Shown here one piece after another: positions 37,651 through 46,722 of a stretch of 64,000 nucleotides of DNA. Within the stretch, counting starts at the first letter, position 1. Each line of letters starts with the position of its first letter. A program made the position numbers and the translations under genes. This DNA comes from Paraburkholderia caffeinitolerans (lineage in GTDB: Bacteria > Pseudomonadota > Gammaproteobacteria > Burkholderiales > Burkholderiaceae), in NCBI RefSeq assembly GCF_902859945.1, contig NZ_CADIKL010000008.1, positions 124,001 through 188,000 of the forward strand. The letters are read 5' to 3'. Under the pieces are notes generated by a model. It made no database searches. It was not told the DNA's origin and saw nothing but the letters and a program-made list of their open reading frames with translations.

Positions 37651-38142
37651 TCAGAAGTAATAGCGGCTGATGGTGTCGACCACGCAGCCAGGCTTCGCCT
37701 CGCCCTCGATCTCCACGCTCACGCGGATCCATGCCTGCACGCCGCCTTCCAGCGCTTCGGCGCGCAGCAGCTCGCCCACGCCGCGCACCCGTGCGCCCAC
37801 GCGCACCGGCGCCGGAAAGCGCACGCGCTCGCAGCCGTAGTTCACGCCCATGCTCGCGCCGTCGATGCGCACAATTTGCGGCAGGAAATAGTTGACGAGC
37901 GAGAGCGTGAGATAACCGTGCGCGATGCAGCCGCCGAACGGGCCGCTTGCGGCGCGCGCCGGGTCCACGTGGACCCACTGATGGTCGAGCGTGGCGTCGG
38001 CGAACTGGTTGATGCGCGCCTGGTCGATGTCGAACCACGGGCTCGCGCCAAGGCGCTCGCCCACCGCATCGAGCAGCTCGCCCGGCTGCGCGAACACGCG
38101 CACGGGCGTGGCTTCGGCGGAAACGTCGAGCGTGCTCATCAT
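37651..38142 (-). CDS. MaoC-like hydratase
   Basis: The 163-residue hot-dog-fold protein has the R-hydratase signature DQARINQFADATLDHQWVHVDP (catalytic Asp and His), followed by GPFGGCIAHGYLTLSL. It is predicted to hydrate a trans-2-enoyl-CoA in steroid side-chain or ring beta-oxidation. The start overlaps the ipdF stop as ATGA, so the two genes are translationally coupled. The exact substrate is not known. Confidence 0.85.
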   Translation of the reverse strand: MMSTLDVSAEATPVRVFAQPGELLDAVGERLGASPWFDIDQARINQFADATLDHQWVHVDPARAASGPFGGCIAHGYLTLSLVNYFLPQIVRIDGASMGVNYGCERVRFPAPVRVGARVRGVGELLRAEALEGGVQAWIRVSVEIEGEAKPGCVVDTISRYYF

Positions 38143-38942
38143 GCCTGCTGGCTGCTCACGGAGAGCACTTCGCCAGTCATATACGACGCGTAGTCGCTTG
38201 CAAGAAACACCATCACGTTTGCCACCTCCCAGACTTCGGCTGCGCGCCCAAATGCTTCGCGCGAGGCCAGTTGTTCGAGCAATTCGGCCGGAGCCGATTT
38301 CTTCAGAAAATCGTGCAGCGCAATGCTCGGCGCCACCGCGTTGATGCGCACCCCATGCGGCGCGGCCTCCAGCGCCGCACAGCGCGTGAGCGCCATCACA
38401 CCGGCCTTGGCAGCCGCGTAATGCGCCTGCTCCGCCTGCGCCCGCCAGCCCAGCACCGACGCGTTGTTGACGATCGTGCCGCGCCCGCGCGCCTGCATGT
38501 GGGGCAACATCGCACGCATCATGCGGAACGTGCCGGTAAGGCTAATGTCGAGCACGCGCGACCATTGCGCATCGTCCATATCGACTAGACGGCACGAGCC
38601 GCCCAGACCCGCGTTGTTCACGAGCACGTCCACGCCGCCGGTTTTGTCCTCGGCTTCGGCCACCAGCGCCCTCACCTGTTCCTCGTTGGAGACGTCGCAC
38701 AGGCGGCCATAAACGGCGTCCAGACCGGTTTCATCGCGCAGCCTGGCCACGGCTTCGGTCAGGCGCTTTTCGTGGATATCGGAGATGAACAGCGCGCGGC
38801 AGCCTTCCTCGGCGCTGCGCCGGGCCGCCGCGAAGCCGATGCCGGCACCGGCGGCGGCGGTGATGAGCACCGACTTGCCCGCGAGCAGTTGATGACCCGC
38901 CACATAGGGCGGCGCAATGGCGAGACCTTGAGAAACGTTCAT
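38139..38942 (-). CDS. ipdF: IpdF-like short-chain dehydrogenase
   Basis: The 267-residue SDR has an unusual cofactor loop, TAAAGAGIGFAAARR, then SDIHEKRLTEAVARL, both characteristic of actinobacterial IpdF. NNAG, NASVLGW and YAAAK complete the active site. IpdF oxidises the 5-hydroxyl of a HIP-CoA derivative during C/D-ring degradation. It is coupled by ATGA overlaps to fadE30 upstream and the MaoC gene downstream, matching the IpdF-FadE30 adjacency known in mycobacteria. Confidence 0.85.
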   Translation of the reverse strand: MNVSQGLAIAPPYVAGHQLLAGKSVLITAAAGAGIGFAAARRSAEEGCRALFISDIHEKRLTEAVARLRDETGLDAVYGRLCDVSNEEQVRALVAEAEDKTGGVDVLVNNAGLGGSCRLVDMDDAQWSRVLDISLTGTFRMMRAMLPHMQARGRGTIVNNASVLGWRAQAEQAHYAAAKAGVMALTRCAALEAAPHGVRINAVAPSIALHDFLKKSAPAELLEQLASREAFGRAAEVWEVANVMVFLASDYASYMTGEVLSVSSQQA

Positions 38943-40195
38943 GCTTGACCTCTGGGTTCTTTCGGCATGCCGAGCCCGCGCTCGGCCATGATGTTGAGCT
39001 GGATTTCGTTGGTGCCGGCGTAGATGGTGTCGGCCCGCGAGAACAGGAACACGCCCTGCAGGCGGCTGCGCTTCGCGTCGTTGGCATCGACGAGGTTCGC
39101 GCGTTCGCCGAGCACGTCCATGGCGAGCTGGCCCAGATCGCGGTGCCAGTTCGACCAGTAGTACTTGTAGATGAGCGAGGACTTGTCGAGCACACCCGAC
39201 GCCGCGCCCCCTTCGCCCGCGCCCCCTTCGCCCGCGCTCGCGAGCATGCGCAGCGCGTTGTAGCGCATCGTGCGCAGCCCGGCCCACGCCTTCGCAATGC
39301 GCGCGCGAATGGCCGGATCGTCGGCCACGCCCGCCTCGCGCGCGGCCTCGATCACCCAGTCGAGCTCGCGGATGAACTGCATCTGCTGGCCGAGCGTGGA
39401 GATGCCGCGCTCGAAGCCGAGCAGCGTCATGGCGATGCGCCAGCCGTCGCCGGGCTCGCCCACGAGGTCGGCGGCTTCGGCGCGGGCGCCGTCGAAGAAG
39501 ACCTCGTTGAACTCCGCGCCGCCGTTCATCTGCTGGATCGGGCGGATTTCCACACCGGGCTGGTCGAGCGGCACGAGGAAGAACGAGAGGCCCTTGTTGC
39601 CGCGCGATTGCGGGTCACTGCGCGCGAGCACGAAAATCCACTCGGAGTCGTGCGCGAGCGAGGTCCAGACTTTCTGGCCGTCGATGCGCCACGCGCCGTC
39701 GGCTTGACGCTCGGCGCGCGTGCGCACGTTCGCGAGGTCCGAGCCCGCGCCGGGCTCCGAATAGCCCTGGCACCAGAACTGCGAGCCCGCGAGGATGCCG
39801 GGCAGGAAGCGGGCGCGCTGATCGGCGTTGCCGCAGGCGATCAGCGTGGGGCCGAGCAGCCCTTCGCCAATGTGGCCCATGCGGCCCGGGCCGCCCGCGC
39901 GCGCGTATTCCTCGTGGAAGATCACCTGGTCGGCAATGCTCCAGCCGCGCCCGCCTGCTTCCACGGGCCAGCCAAGGCCGGTCCAGCCACCCTCGGCAAG
40001 CTCGCGCTCCCATGCCTTGCGCAGCTCGGGGAATGCGTCCTCGTCGCCGGGGCCGCCACGGTAGCGCAGGCACGCGAATTCGCCCGTGAGGTGCGTGGCC
40101 ATCCAGGCGGCAATCCCGGCGCGCAGGCGCGCTTCGCGGTTACCGCTCTGGTCGTTGAAATTCGCGTTGAAATTCGCATCGATGCGTGCGTTCAT
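38939..40195 (-). CDS. fadE30: Acyl-CoA dehydrogenase, FadE30-like
   Basis: The 418-residue acyl-CoA dehydrogenase closely resembles mycobacterial FadE30 in signature stretches: GEFACLRYRGGPGDEDAFPE, FWCQGYSEPGAGSDLANV, QKVWTSLAH, FERGISTLGQQ and ADTIYAGTNEIQLNIMAER. FadE30 introduces the double bond in the propionyl side chain of HIP-CoA at the start of C/D-ring degradation. The gene is coupled by ATGA overlap to the flanking acyl-CoA dehydrogenase and ipdF genes. A duplicated GEGGA pentapeptide lies near residue 324. Confidence 0.87.
   Translation of the reverse strand: MNARIDANFNANFNDQSGNREARLRAGIAAWMATHLTGEFACLRYRGGPGDEDAFPELRKAWERELAEGGWTGLGWPVEAGGRGWSIADQVIFHEEYARAGGPGRMGHIGEGLLGPTLIACGNADQRARFLPGILAGSQFWCQGYSEPGAGSDLANVRTRAERQADGAWRIDGQKVWTSLAHDSEWIFVLARSDPQSRGNKGLSFFLVPLDQPGVEIRPIQQMNGGAEFNEVFFDGARAEAADLVGEPGDGWRIAMTLLGFERGISTLGQQMQFIRELDWVIEAAREAGVADDPAIRARIAKAWAGLRTMRYNALRMLASAGEGGAGEGGAASGVLDKSSLIYKYYWSNWHRDLGQLAMDVLGERANLVDANDAKRSRLQGVFLFSRADTIYAGTNEIQLNIMAERGLGMPKEPRGQA
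39204..39233 (-). repeat. 15-bp in-frame tandem duplication inside fadE30
   Basis: Two exact copies of a 15-bp unit (GCGCCCCCTTCGCCC on the plus strand) encode GEGGA twice in the acyl-CoA dehydrogenase. They probably form a flexible surface loop. Confidence 0.7.
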
Positions 40196-41439
40196 GCGTT
40201 CGCTCCTGCAAGAGCCGCTGCGCTCGTGGGTTCGACCGCAGCGTTGCCGCTCGCGCCGTCGATCACGTGACCTGCGAGCCAGCCATAGAGTTGCGACGTC
40301 GAGCCGAACAGCGCACCGCTAGCCTGTGCGCGCTTGAAATAAAGCTGTGGATCGTACTCCCAGGTAAATCCCACCCCGCCGTGCAGTTGAATGGCTTCCT
40401 GGGCGCAGAAGCGGAACGCGTCGTTCGCACTCGCCTTGGCGACCGCAATATCGGCGTACAGCGCAGCCGTGGGCACGCCTTGCGCGGCATCCCACGCAGC
40501 CGCCGCGCCGAGCACCGCAGAGCGCGCCGCCTCCACGGCCACGAGCATTTCGGCGCAGCGGTGCTTGACCGCCTGGAACGAGGCGATGGCGCGTCCGAAC
40601 TGCACGCGCTCCGCCGTGTAGGCCAGCGTAAGGTCGAGGCATTGCTGCGCGCCGCCCAACTGCTCGGCCGCAAGCCCGAGCGCCGCAAGCCATGCCGTTT
40701 CCGTGAGCGCGCGCCGCACCGCAACACCGCGCGCGAGGCACGCGGCGGGCATGACCTGCACGTCGTCCAGCACGATGCCGGCAAAGGCACGTGTGGTGTC
40801 CAGCGTCGCGAGCGGCGTGCGCGCGACGCCCGCTTGCGCCGTTTCGACGGCGAACAGCGCGATCTCGCCGCTATCGTTATTGGCCAGGCGCGCGGGCACG
40901 AGCAGCAGGTCGGCCATCACGCCGTCCAACACGGCAGCGAGCGTGCCGCTCAGGCGGAAGCCGTCGGGCGTTTCATGCGCTTCGACGCTCACGGCCTGGC
41001 ATTCACCCGCGTCGGACGGCGCGGCATGCCCAATCGCCAGCGCGGCGCGCGTCTCGCCCGCCGCGATGCGCGCGAGCCAGCGCACGGCTTCCTCGGAACC
41101 CTCATCCGCATCGGCTTCGGCCGGGTCGCCCGTGCAACGCGCGAGCGCCTGCGCGGCCAGCACCGCCGTGCCGAAGTACGGTACGCACGCAAGCCTTGCC
41201 CCGAGCTGCTCCATCAGCAGCACGAGTGCCGTCGCGCCCAGCCCCGCGCCGCCCGCGTGCTCCGGCACACTCAGGCCGCACCAGCCGAGTTCCGCCGCCA
41301 CGGTTTGCCAGAGCGCCGCGTCGTAGCCCGCATGACGCGCGATCGCGCGGCGCACGTCGGCGGATGCGCTCTGCTGCGCGAGCACCTCGGCCGCGCTGTC
41401 GCGAATCATGACCTGCTCTTCGGTGAGTACCAGGTCCAT
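40192..41439 (-). CDS. Acyl-CoA dehydrogenase subunit (steroid FadE type)
   Basis: The 415-residue protein has the acyl-CoA dehydrogenase fold: an N-terminal helical domain (LTEEQVMIRDSAAEVL), then AELGWCGLSVPEHAGGAGLG, and a C-terminal domain with AERVQFGRAIASFQAVKHRCAEM and ALQLHGG-like AIQLHGGVGFTWEYD. Steroid-pathway enzymes of this kind often work as alpha2beta2 heterotetramers of two FadE chains. Several similar fadE genes here (43515, 44650) could supply the partner. It lies 4 bp after the SDR gene and overlaps fadE30 by ATGA. Confidence 0.83.
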   Translation of the reverse strand: MDLVLTEEQVMIRDSAAEVLAQQSASADVRRAIARHAGYDAALWQTVAAELGWCGLSVPEHAGGAGLGATALVLLMEQLGARLACVPYFGTAVLAAQALARCTGDPAEADADEGSEEAVRWLARIAAGETRAALAIGHAAPSDAGECQAVSVEAHETPDGFRLSGTLAAVLDGVMADLLLVPARLANNDSGEIALFAVETAQAGVARTPLATLDTTRAFAGIVLDDVQVMPAACLARGVAVRRALTETAWLAALGLAAEQLGGAQQCLDLTLAYTAERVQFGRAIASFQAVKHRCAEMLVAVEAARSAVLGAAAAWDAAQGVPTAALYADIAVAKASANDAFRFCAQEAIQLHGGVGFTWEYDPQLYFKRAQASGALFGSTSQLYGWLAGHVIDGASGNAAVEPTSAAALAGANA

Positions 41440-41443
41440 GGCG

Positions 41444-42322
41444 TCAGCTTCCGTACACGCGCTGTGCGGGCCGCGCCTGCTCGACCAGCGCCGCCACTGC
41501 CGCGCCCACTTCGTGCGCGGGCCAGCGTGCGCCACGGTCCACGCTCGGGCCCGTGCGCCAGCCCTCGGCCACCGCGATCATGCCGCCCGAGACCTCGAAC
41601 ACCTGCCCCGTCACCTCGCCCGATGCCTCGCTCGCGAGCCACACCACGAGCGGCGCGACGTTGGCCGGATCGAAGGCGTCGAAGCCGCCATCCTCGGGCT
41701 TCTTCATGACGTCGGCGAACACGGCCTCGGTCATCGCGGTGCGCGCCGCCGGCGCGAGCGCGTTCACGCACACGCCGTAGCGCTGGAGCTCGGCGGACTG
41801 CATCAGCGTGAGCGCCGCAATGCCGGCCTTGGCCGCGCCATAGTTGGATTGCCCGATCGAGCCTTGCAGCCCCGCACCCGAACTCGTGTTGACGATGCGC
41901 GCCGCCACCGGCGTGCCCGCCTTGGCAGCGTCGCGCCAGCCGCGCGCGAGAATCTGCGCGAGGCAGAAGTGGCCGCGCAGATGCACGCGCATGACGGCGT
42001 CCCAATCGTCCTCGGTCATACTCGTGAACATGCGGTCGCGGCAGATGCCCGCGTTGTTCACCAGCGCGTGCACCGTGCCGAAGGCTTCCTGCGCGGCATC
42101 GACGATGCGCTGCGCCGTGTCCATGCGGGTGATGTCGTCGGCGTTCGCGAGCGCGCGGCCGCCGGCCTGCGCGATCTCCTCGCACACGGCGCGCGCCGCG
42201 TCTTCGCGCACGTCGTTGACCACCACCGCCGCGCCTTGCTCCGCCAGCGCCAGCGCGTACGCGCGCCCCAGCCCGCCGCCCGCGCCCGTGACAATCACGG
42301 TCCGTCCCTTGCAGATTCCCAT
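41444..42322 (-). CDS. Short-chain dehydrogenase, Hsd4A/MFE-2-like
   Basis: The 292-residue SDR has TGAGGGLGRAYALALAEQGAAVVVND, the pattern of the (3R)-hydroxyacyl-CoA dehydrogenase domain of multifunctional enzyme type 2 and mycobacterial Hsd4A. NNAG, NTSSGAGLQGS and YGAAKAG complete the active site. An extended C-terminal tail of about 50 residues follows the usual SDR end. A role in oxidising 3-hydroxyacyl-CoA intermediates, possibly with 17-hydroxysteroid activity, is likely. Confidence 0.82.
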   Translation of the reverse strand: MGICKGRTVIVTGAGGGLGRAYALALAEQGAAVVVNDVREDAARAVCEEIAQAGGRALANADDITRMDTAQRIVDAAQEAFGTVHALVNNAGICRDRMFTSMTEDDWDAVMRVHLRGHFCLAQILARGWRDAAKAGTPVAARIVNTSSGAGLQGSIGQSNYGAAKAGIAALTLMQSAELQRYGVCVNALAPAARTAMTEAVFADVMKKPEDGGFDAFDPANVAPLVVWLASEASGEVTGQVFEVSGGMIAVAEGWRTGPSVDRGARWPAHEVGAAVAALVEQARPAQRVYGS

Positions 42323-42360
42323 ACCTGACCTCTCGTAGTGTTGCTCTTGCTATGCCGCGT

Positions 42361-43512
42361 TCAAAGGCGTTCGATGATGGTCACGTTCGCGAGACCGCCG
42401 CCTTCGCACATCGTCTGGAGTCCGTATCGACCGCCGGTGCGTTCGAGTTCGTGCAGCAGCGTCGTCATGAGACGCGCGCCCGTCGCGCCCAGCGGATGCC
42501 CCAACGCAATCGCGCCGCCATTCGGGTTGGTGCGCGCCGCGTCGTAGCCCGTTTCGGCAAGCCAGGCGAGCGCGACCGAAGCGAACGCCTCGTTGATCTC
42601 CACTGCGTCGATGTCCTTCATCGCGAGGCCCGTTTTTTTCAGGGCGTGGCGCGTGGCGGGAATGGGCGCAGTCAGCATCCAGAGCGGGTCGTCGCCCAGC
42701 ACGCTCAGGTGATGGATGCGCGCGCGCGGCGTGAGGCCGTAACGCTTCAGTGCATCTTCCGAGACGATCAGCAACGCCGCCGCCGCATCGCAGGTCTGGC
42801 TCGACACGGCCGCCGTGAGCGAGCCGCCCGGCATCAGCGGTTCGAGCGAGGCCATTTTTTCGAGCGTGGTGTCGGGGCGCGGAGTTTCGTCGCGCGAGAG
42901 GCCGAAGCACGGCACGACCTCGAGCTCGAAGCGCTTTTCCTCGATCGCGGCCACCGCGCGGCGATGGCTTTCCAGCGCGTAGCGCTCCATCGTTTCGCGC
43001 GAGAGGTTCCAGTGATCGGCGATGCGCTGGGCCGCGTCGAACTGCGAGACCGGCGCATCGCCAAAGCGCGCGCGCCAGCCCTTGCTGCCCGAGAACGGGT
43101 CGGTGAAGCCGAGCGGCACCGCCGCCGTCATCGCCGAGGAGATGGGGATTTGCGTCATGGTCTGCACGCCGCCCGCAATCACCACGTCCTGCGTGCCGCT
43201 CATGATGGCCTGCGCCGCGAAGTGCACGGCCTGCTGCGAGGAGCCGCACTGGCGGTCCACGGTCACGCCCGGCACCGTGAGCGGCAGGCCTGCGGCCAGC
43301 CAGCAGGTGCGCGCGATATTGCCGGCGAGCGGGCCGATGGTATCCACGCAGCCGAACACGACGTCGTCGTAGTCCTCGGCGGGAATCGCGTTGCGCTTGA
43401 CGAGTTCCTGCAGCACGAAGCCGCCCAGGTCGGCGGCGTGCACCGGCGCGAGCGTGCCCTTGCGACGGCCCGTGGGCGTGCGCAGCGCGTCGACGATATA
43501 GGCTTGTTTCAT
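42361..43512 (-). CDS. fadA6: Steroid thiolase, FadA6-like
   Basis: The 383-residue thiolase matches mycobacterial FadA6 in long conserved patches: GCVDTIGPLAGNIAR, VPGVTVDRQCGSSQQAVHF with catalytic Cys near residue 92, GGVQTMTQIPISSAMT, ARIHHLSVLGDDP, NPNGGAIALGHPLGATGA with the His, and LQTMCEGGGLANVTIIERL with the second Cys. FadA6 performs a thiolysis step in C/D-ring breakdown. It lies 2 bp after an acyl-CoA dehydrogenase gene, indicating tight coupling. Confidence 0.9.
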   Translation of the reverse strand: MKQAYIVDALRTPTGRRKGTLAPVHAADLGGFVLQELVKRNAIPAEDYDDVVFGCVDTIGPLAGNIARTCWLAAGLPLTVPGVTVDRQCGSSQQAVHFAAQAIMSGTQDVVIAGGVQTMTQIPISSAMTAAVPLGFTDPFSGSKGWRARFGDAPVSQFDAAQRIADHWNLSRETMERYALESHRRAVAAIEEKRFELEVVPCFGLSRDETPRPDTTLEKMASLEPLMPGGSLTAAVSSQTCDAAAALLIVSEDALKRYGLTPRARIHHLSVLGDDPLWMLTAPIPATRHALKKTGLAMKDIDAVEINEAFASVALAWLAETGYDAARTNPNGGAIALGHPLGATGARLMTTLLHELERTGGRYGLQTMCEGGGLANVTIIERL

Positions 43513-43514
43513 GG

Positions 43515-44573
43515 TCACTCCAGTTCGAAGGTGCGCGCGGGGCCGATGGGCGTATGCGCGTCGATGAGCGTGCTGGCGACGCGCTCGCGATGGAACGTGG
43601 CGTCGCCCCAGTTGCCCGCGAGCGCCCAGATGCGCTTGACGAAGATTTGCAGGTCGAGCTCCCACGTGTAGCCCATCGCGCCGTGCACCTGGATGGCGTT
43701 GCGCGCGGCCAGTTGCGCGGCTTCCAGCGCGGCGAGCTTCGCGTGCGAGACGTAGAGCGCGCGCTGCGGGTCGTCGGTCGCCAGCGCGCACGCTGCGCGG
43801 TAGACCACGGGGCGCGCGAACTCATAGCGGATCGCGACATCGGCGAGCAGGTGCTTGACGGCCTGATACCCGCCAATGGGCTTGCCGAACTGCTTGCGCT
43901 GCGAGGTGTAGTCGATGGCGGCGTCGAGCACGCGCTGGGTGAGGCCGAGCAATTGCGCGGCCACCGCGAACGCGCCGTGATCGAGCGCGGCGTCGAGAAT
44001 CGGCGCGGCTTCGGCTGCGGTTGCGATGCGCGTCGACGGGCCGGGCGTCCATTGAAGCTCGAAGATGCGCCGCGACGGATCGATGCTTTGCACGGCCTTG
44101 CGCGTGCAAGCCGAGGGCGCCACGCGATGCAACTCGCCGTCGCGCTCGCACAGCAGCACGTGGGCGACGTGCGCGTCGGCAACGTGCGGATTCACCGGAT
44201 GCCCGAGCGCCACCCGCGCATTGCCCGCCGCGATCTGCGCAAGCAGCGTGTCGCGCCAGTCACTCGCGGGGAGCCGTGCGAGCATCGCCACCGTCACGAA
44301 CGCGGTGTCCATGAGCGTGTCGGCGCCGCCGAAATACCCCCAGGTCTGCGCGAGCAACGCCCATTCGGCGGCCGACATGGCCAGGCCGCCCTGCTCCTCC
44401 GGCACCGATACAGCGGTCATGCCCTGCGCCGCCAATTGCGCCCAGAGGGGCTCCGAGCGTCCGCTTTCGGTCTCCCACAGTTCGCGGAGCAATTCCGGCG
44501 TGAGCTCGGTCATCAAGAAGCGGCGCGCGGAATCGGCCAGCGCTTCCTGATCTTCGTCGAATGAAAAGTCCAT
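43515..44573 (-). CDS. Acyl-CoA dehydrogenase subunit, FadE32-like
   Basis: This 352-residue protein starts MDFSFDEDQEALADSARRFL and has MTAVSVPEEQGGLAMS. The C-terminal acyl-CoA dehydrogenase helices carry RKQFGKPIGGYQAVKHLLADV and AIQVHGAMGYTWELDLQIFVKR. It is shorter than FadE30 and weak in the middle beta-domain, as are the FadE32/FadE33-type subunits of heteromeric steroid dehydrogenases. The neighbouring 389-residue dehydrogenase (FadE31-like) is the natural partner. GGGAGACAT precedes the ATG. Confidence 0.82.
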   Translation of the reverse strand: MDFSFDEDQEALADSARRFLMTELTPELLRELWETESGRSEPLWAQLAAQGMTAVSVPEEQGGLAMSAAEWALLAQTWGYFGGADTLMDTAFVTVAMLARLPASDWRDTLLAQIAAGNARVALGHPVNPHVADAHVAHVLLCERDGELHRVAPSACTRKAVQSIDPSRRIFELQWTPGPSTRIATAAEAAPILDAALDHGAFAVAAQLLGLTQRVLDAAIDYTSQRKQFGKPIGGYQAVKHLLADVAIRYEFARPVVYRAACALATDDPQRALYVSHAKLAALEAAQLAARNAIQVHGAMGYTWELDLQIFVKRIWALAGNWGDATFHRERVASTLIDAHTPIGPARTFELE

Positions 44574-44649
44574 ATGTCTCCCTTTTTCGATTCATCAGCA
44601 TTCCGAATCGAACGGCATGCGGCAGCGAATGGCTGCGTCGTTGTTTTCG

Positions 44650-45819
44650 CTACCCGCGCGGCATGCCCAGCATGCGTTCGGCGACGATGTTGCGCTGGAT
44701 TTCGTTAGTGCCCGCGTAAATCGGACCGGCCTGTGCGAACAGGAATCCGTCGAGCCAGTTGCCCAGTCGCGCGTGGGCTTCGTCGCCGTGCGGCATCACC
44801 TCCGCCTGCGCGCCCAGGATGTCGAGCGCGGTCTGGTGCATCCGTAGGTCCAGCTCCGACCAGAACACCTTGTTGGTGCTCGATTCCGGGCCGATATGCC
44901 CGCCCTTCTGCAAGCGGCTCGCCGTCATGTAGGTGGAGAGCGCATACGCCTGCGCGTCCATCCACGCGGCGGCCACGCGCTGGCGCAGCGACGGGTCGCG
45001 CCGCGCCGCCTCGGGATGCGCGAGCAGCAATTCGCGCAGCGCCTCGGCCGTGCGCTGGAAGCGTGCCGGCGAACGCAGCATCAGGCCACGCTCGAAGCCT
45101 GCCGTCGCCATCGCCACGTGCCAGCCCATGCCTTCGCCCGCGATGCGGTTCGCCACCGGCACGCGCACGTCGTCGAAGAAGATTTCGGCAAAGCCGGTCT
45201 GCCCGTTCAATTGCCGGATCGGCCGCACCGTCACGCCCGGCGCATTGAGCGGCACCATCAGGAACGTGAGGCCGTGGTGGCGCGTGGACTGCGAGTCGCT
45301 ACGGAACAGGCCGAACAGCCAGTCGGCCCAGACCGCGCGCGTCGACCAGATCTTCTGGCCGTTGAGCACGTAGTCGTCGCCGTCGAGGAACGCGCTCGAG
45401 CGGATCGCCGCCATGTCCGAACCCGCGTTCGGTTCGGACCAGCCCTGCGCCCACACATGCTCGCCCGAGGCCATCGCGGGCAGGAAGCGCGCCTTCTGCT
45501 CGTCGGTGCCGAAGTCCATCAGCGTGGGGCCGAGCAGGAAGATGCCATTCTGGTTCACGCGCATCGGTGCATCGGCGCGCCAGTATTCTTCTTCGAAGAT
45601 CAGCCACTCGATCAAGTCGCAGCCGCGCCCGCCCAGCTCACGCGGCCACGTGACCATGCTCCAGCGGCCCGAATGCAGCGTGCGCTCCCATTCGCGGTGC
45701 GCGGCGAAACCCGCTTCGGTGTCGAAGCTCGGCAGTGGCTTGCGCGGCACGTGCTCGGCGAGCCACGTGCGGATTTCCTCGCGAAACGCGCGCTGTTGCG
45801 GTGTGTAGTCGAGCTTCAT
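44650..45819 (-). CDS. Acyl-CoA dehydrogenase, FadE31-like
   Basis: The 389-residue enzyme has a full acyl-CoA dehydrogenase core: MKLDYTPQQRAFREEIRTWLAEHVP, WAQGWSEPNAGSDMAAI, YVLNGQKIWSTRA, FDDVRVPVANRIAGEGMGWHVA and the flavin-site end QAGPIYAGTNEIQRNIVAERMLGMPRG. It resembles FadE31/FadE30-type steroid dehydrogenases. Its start overlaps the echA20 stop as ATGA, and the FadE32-like gene follows 76 bp later. A heteromeric complex with that subunit is likely, but the substrate is uncertain. Confidence 0.84.
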   Translation of the reverse strand: MKLDYTPQQRAFREEIRTWLAEHVPRKPLPSFDTEAGFAAHREWERTLHSGRWSMVTWPRELGGRGCDLIEWLIFEEEYWRADAPMRVNQNGIFLLGPTLMDFGTDEQKARFLPAMASGEHVWAQGWSEPNAGSDMAAIRSSAFLDGDDYVLNGQKIWSTRAVWADWLFGLFRSDSQSTRHHGLTFLMVPLNAPGVTVRPIRQLNGQTGFAEIFFDDVRVPVANRIAGEGMGWHVAMATAGFERGLMLRSPARFQRTAEALRELLLAHPEAARRDPSLRQRVAAAWMDAQAYALSTYMTASRLQKGGHIGPESSTNKVFWSELDLRMHQTALDILGAQAEVMPHGDEAHARLGNWLDGFLFAQAGPIYAGTNEIQRNIVAERMLGMPRG

Positions 45820-46685
45820 GCGCGGCCCTCGCCCGATTGTGTCCCCGATTGGGTCGCATCAAAGCGCGCCTCGCGCTTTTCCACGAAGGCGCTGCGCGCC
45901 TCGGTCGAATCGTTCGACATATACGCCTGCAGCGTGAAGCCCTGCTCCCAGCGGTATTTGTCTTCGAGGTCGCCGTCTTCCACGCCGTTGAGCGCTTCCT
46001 TTGCGAGCGCGAGCATGGTGCCGCTCTTCTCGGCAATGCGCTGCGCGAGTTCGAGCGCCGCCTCGCGCAACTGCTCGCGCGGCACGACACGCTCCACCGC
46101 GCCCAGCCGCCATGCCTCGTCGGCGCCCACCATGTCGCCGGTGAAGTACATCGCGCGAACCTTCTGCACACCGAACATTCTTTGCAGATGCGCGCCGCCG
46201 CCCATCGCGCCACGGTCGATCTCGGGCACGCCAAAGCGCGCGCATTGCGAGGCCACCACGATATCGGCCGCGCCGCAAATGCCGATGCCGCCGCCCAGCA
46301 CGAAGCCGTGCACCGCCGCGATCACCGGCTTCGGGCTGCGGTGCACCGCGCGAAACGTGGCGTAGTTGCCCGCGTTCACCGCGACGATGCGCTCGGGATG
46401 CGCCGACAATTCCTTGATGTCGACGCCCGCGCAAAAACCCCGGCCTTCGCCGCGCAGCACGATCACGCGCACGCTCTCGTCGCGGCCAAGCGCGTCGATG
46501 GCGGCGGCGAGCGCGTACCAGTCCTCACTGTCGAGCGCGTTGACGGGCGGGCGGTCGAGCGCGAGCTCGGCTACCGCACCCTCCTTGCCCACGCGTGCGA
46601 TCGAGAAAGCCGGCTGCCGTCCATTTTGGGCGGCGGTGGCCGGGGTCGCCCCCTGTGTTGTTCCGTTATGGCTTGCTTGTGTCAT
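45816..46685 (-). CDS. echA20: Crotonase-family C-ring hydrolase, EchA20-like
   Basis: The 289-residue protein has a low-complexity N-terminal extension of about 30 residues, then a crotonase domain matching mycobacterial EchA20: DRPPVNALDSEDWYALA, LRGEGRGFCAGVDIKELS, FRAVHRSPKPVIAAVHGFVLGGGIG, FGVPEIDRGAMGGGAHL and YRWEQGFTL. EchA20 opens a C/D ring of the CoA intermediate upstream of IpdAB. It overlaps the FadE31-like gene by ATGA. The next gene upstream is ipdC, which fits the known C/D-ring enzyme set. Confidence 0.87.
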   Translation of the reverse strand: MTQASHNGTTQGATPATAAQNGRQPAFSIARVGKEGAVAELALDRPPVNALDSEDWYALAAAIDALGRDESVRVIVLRGEGRGFCAGVDIKELSAHPERIVAVNAGNYATFRAVHRSPKPVIAAVHGFVLGGGIGICGAADIVVASQCARFGVPEIDRGAMGGGAHLQRMFGVQKVRAMYFTGDMVGADEAWRLGAVERVVPREQLREAALELAQRIAEKSGTMLALAKEALNGVEDGDLEDKYRWEQGFTLQAYMSNDSTEARSAFVEKREARFDATQSGTQSGEGRA

Positions 46686-46722
46686 GTCCCCGTCCCTCAT
46701 CTCGTGAATGGGTGAATATTCG

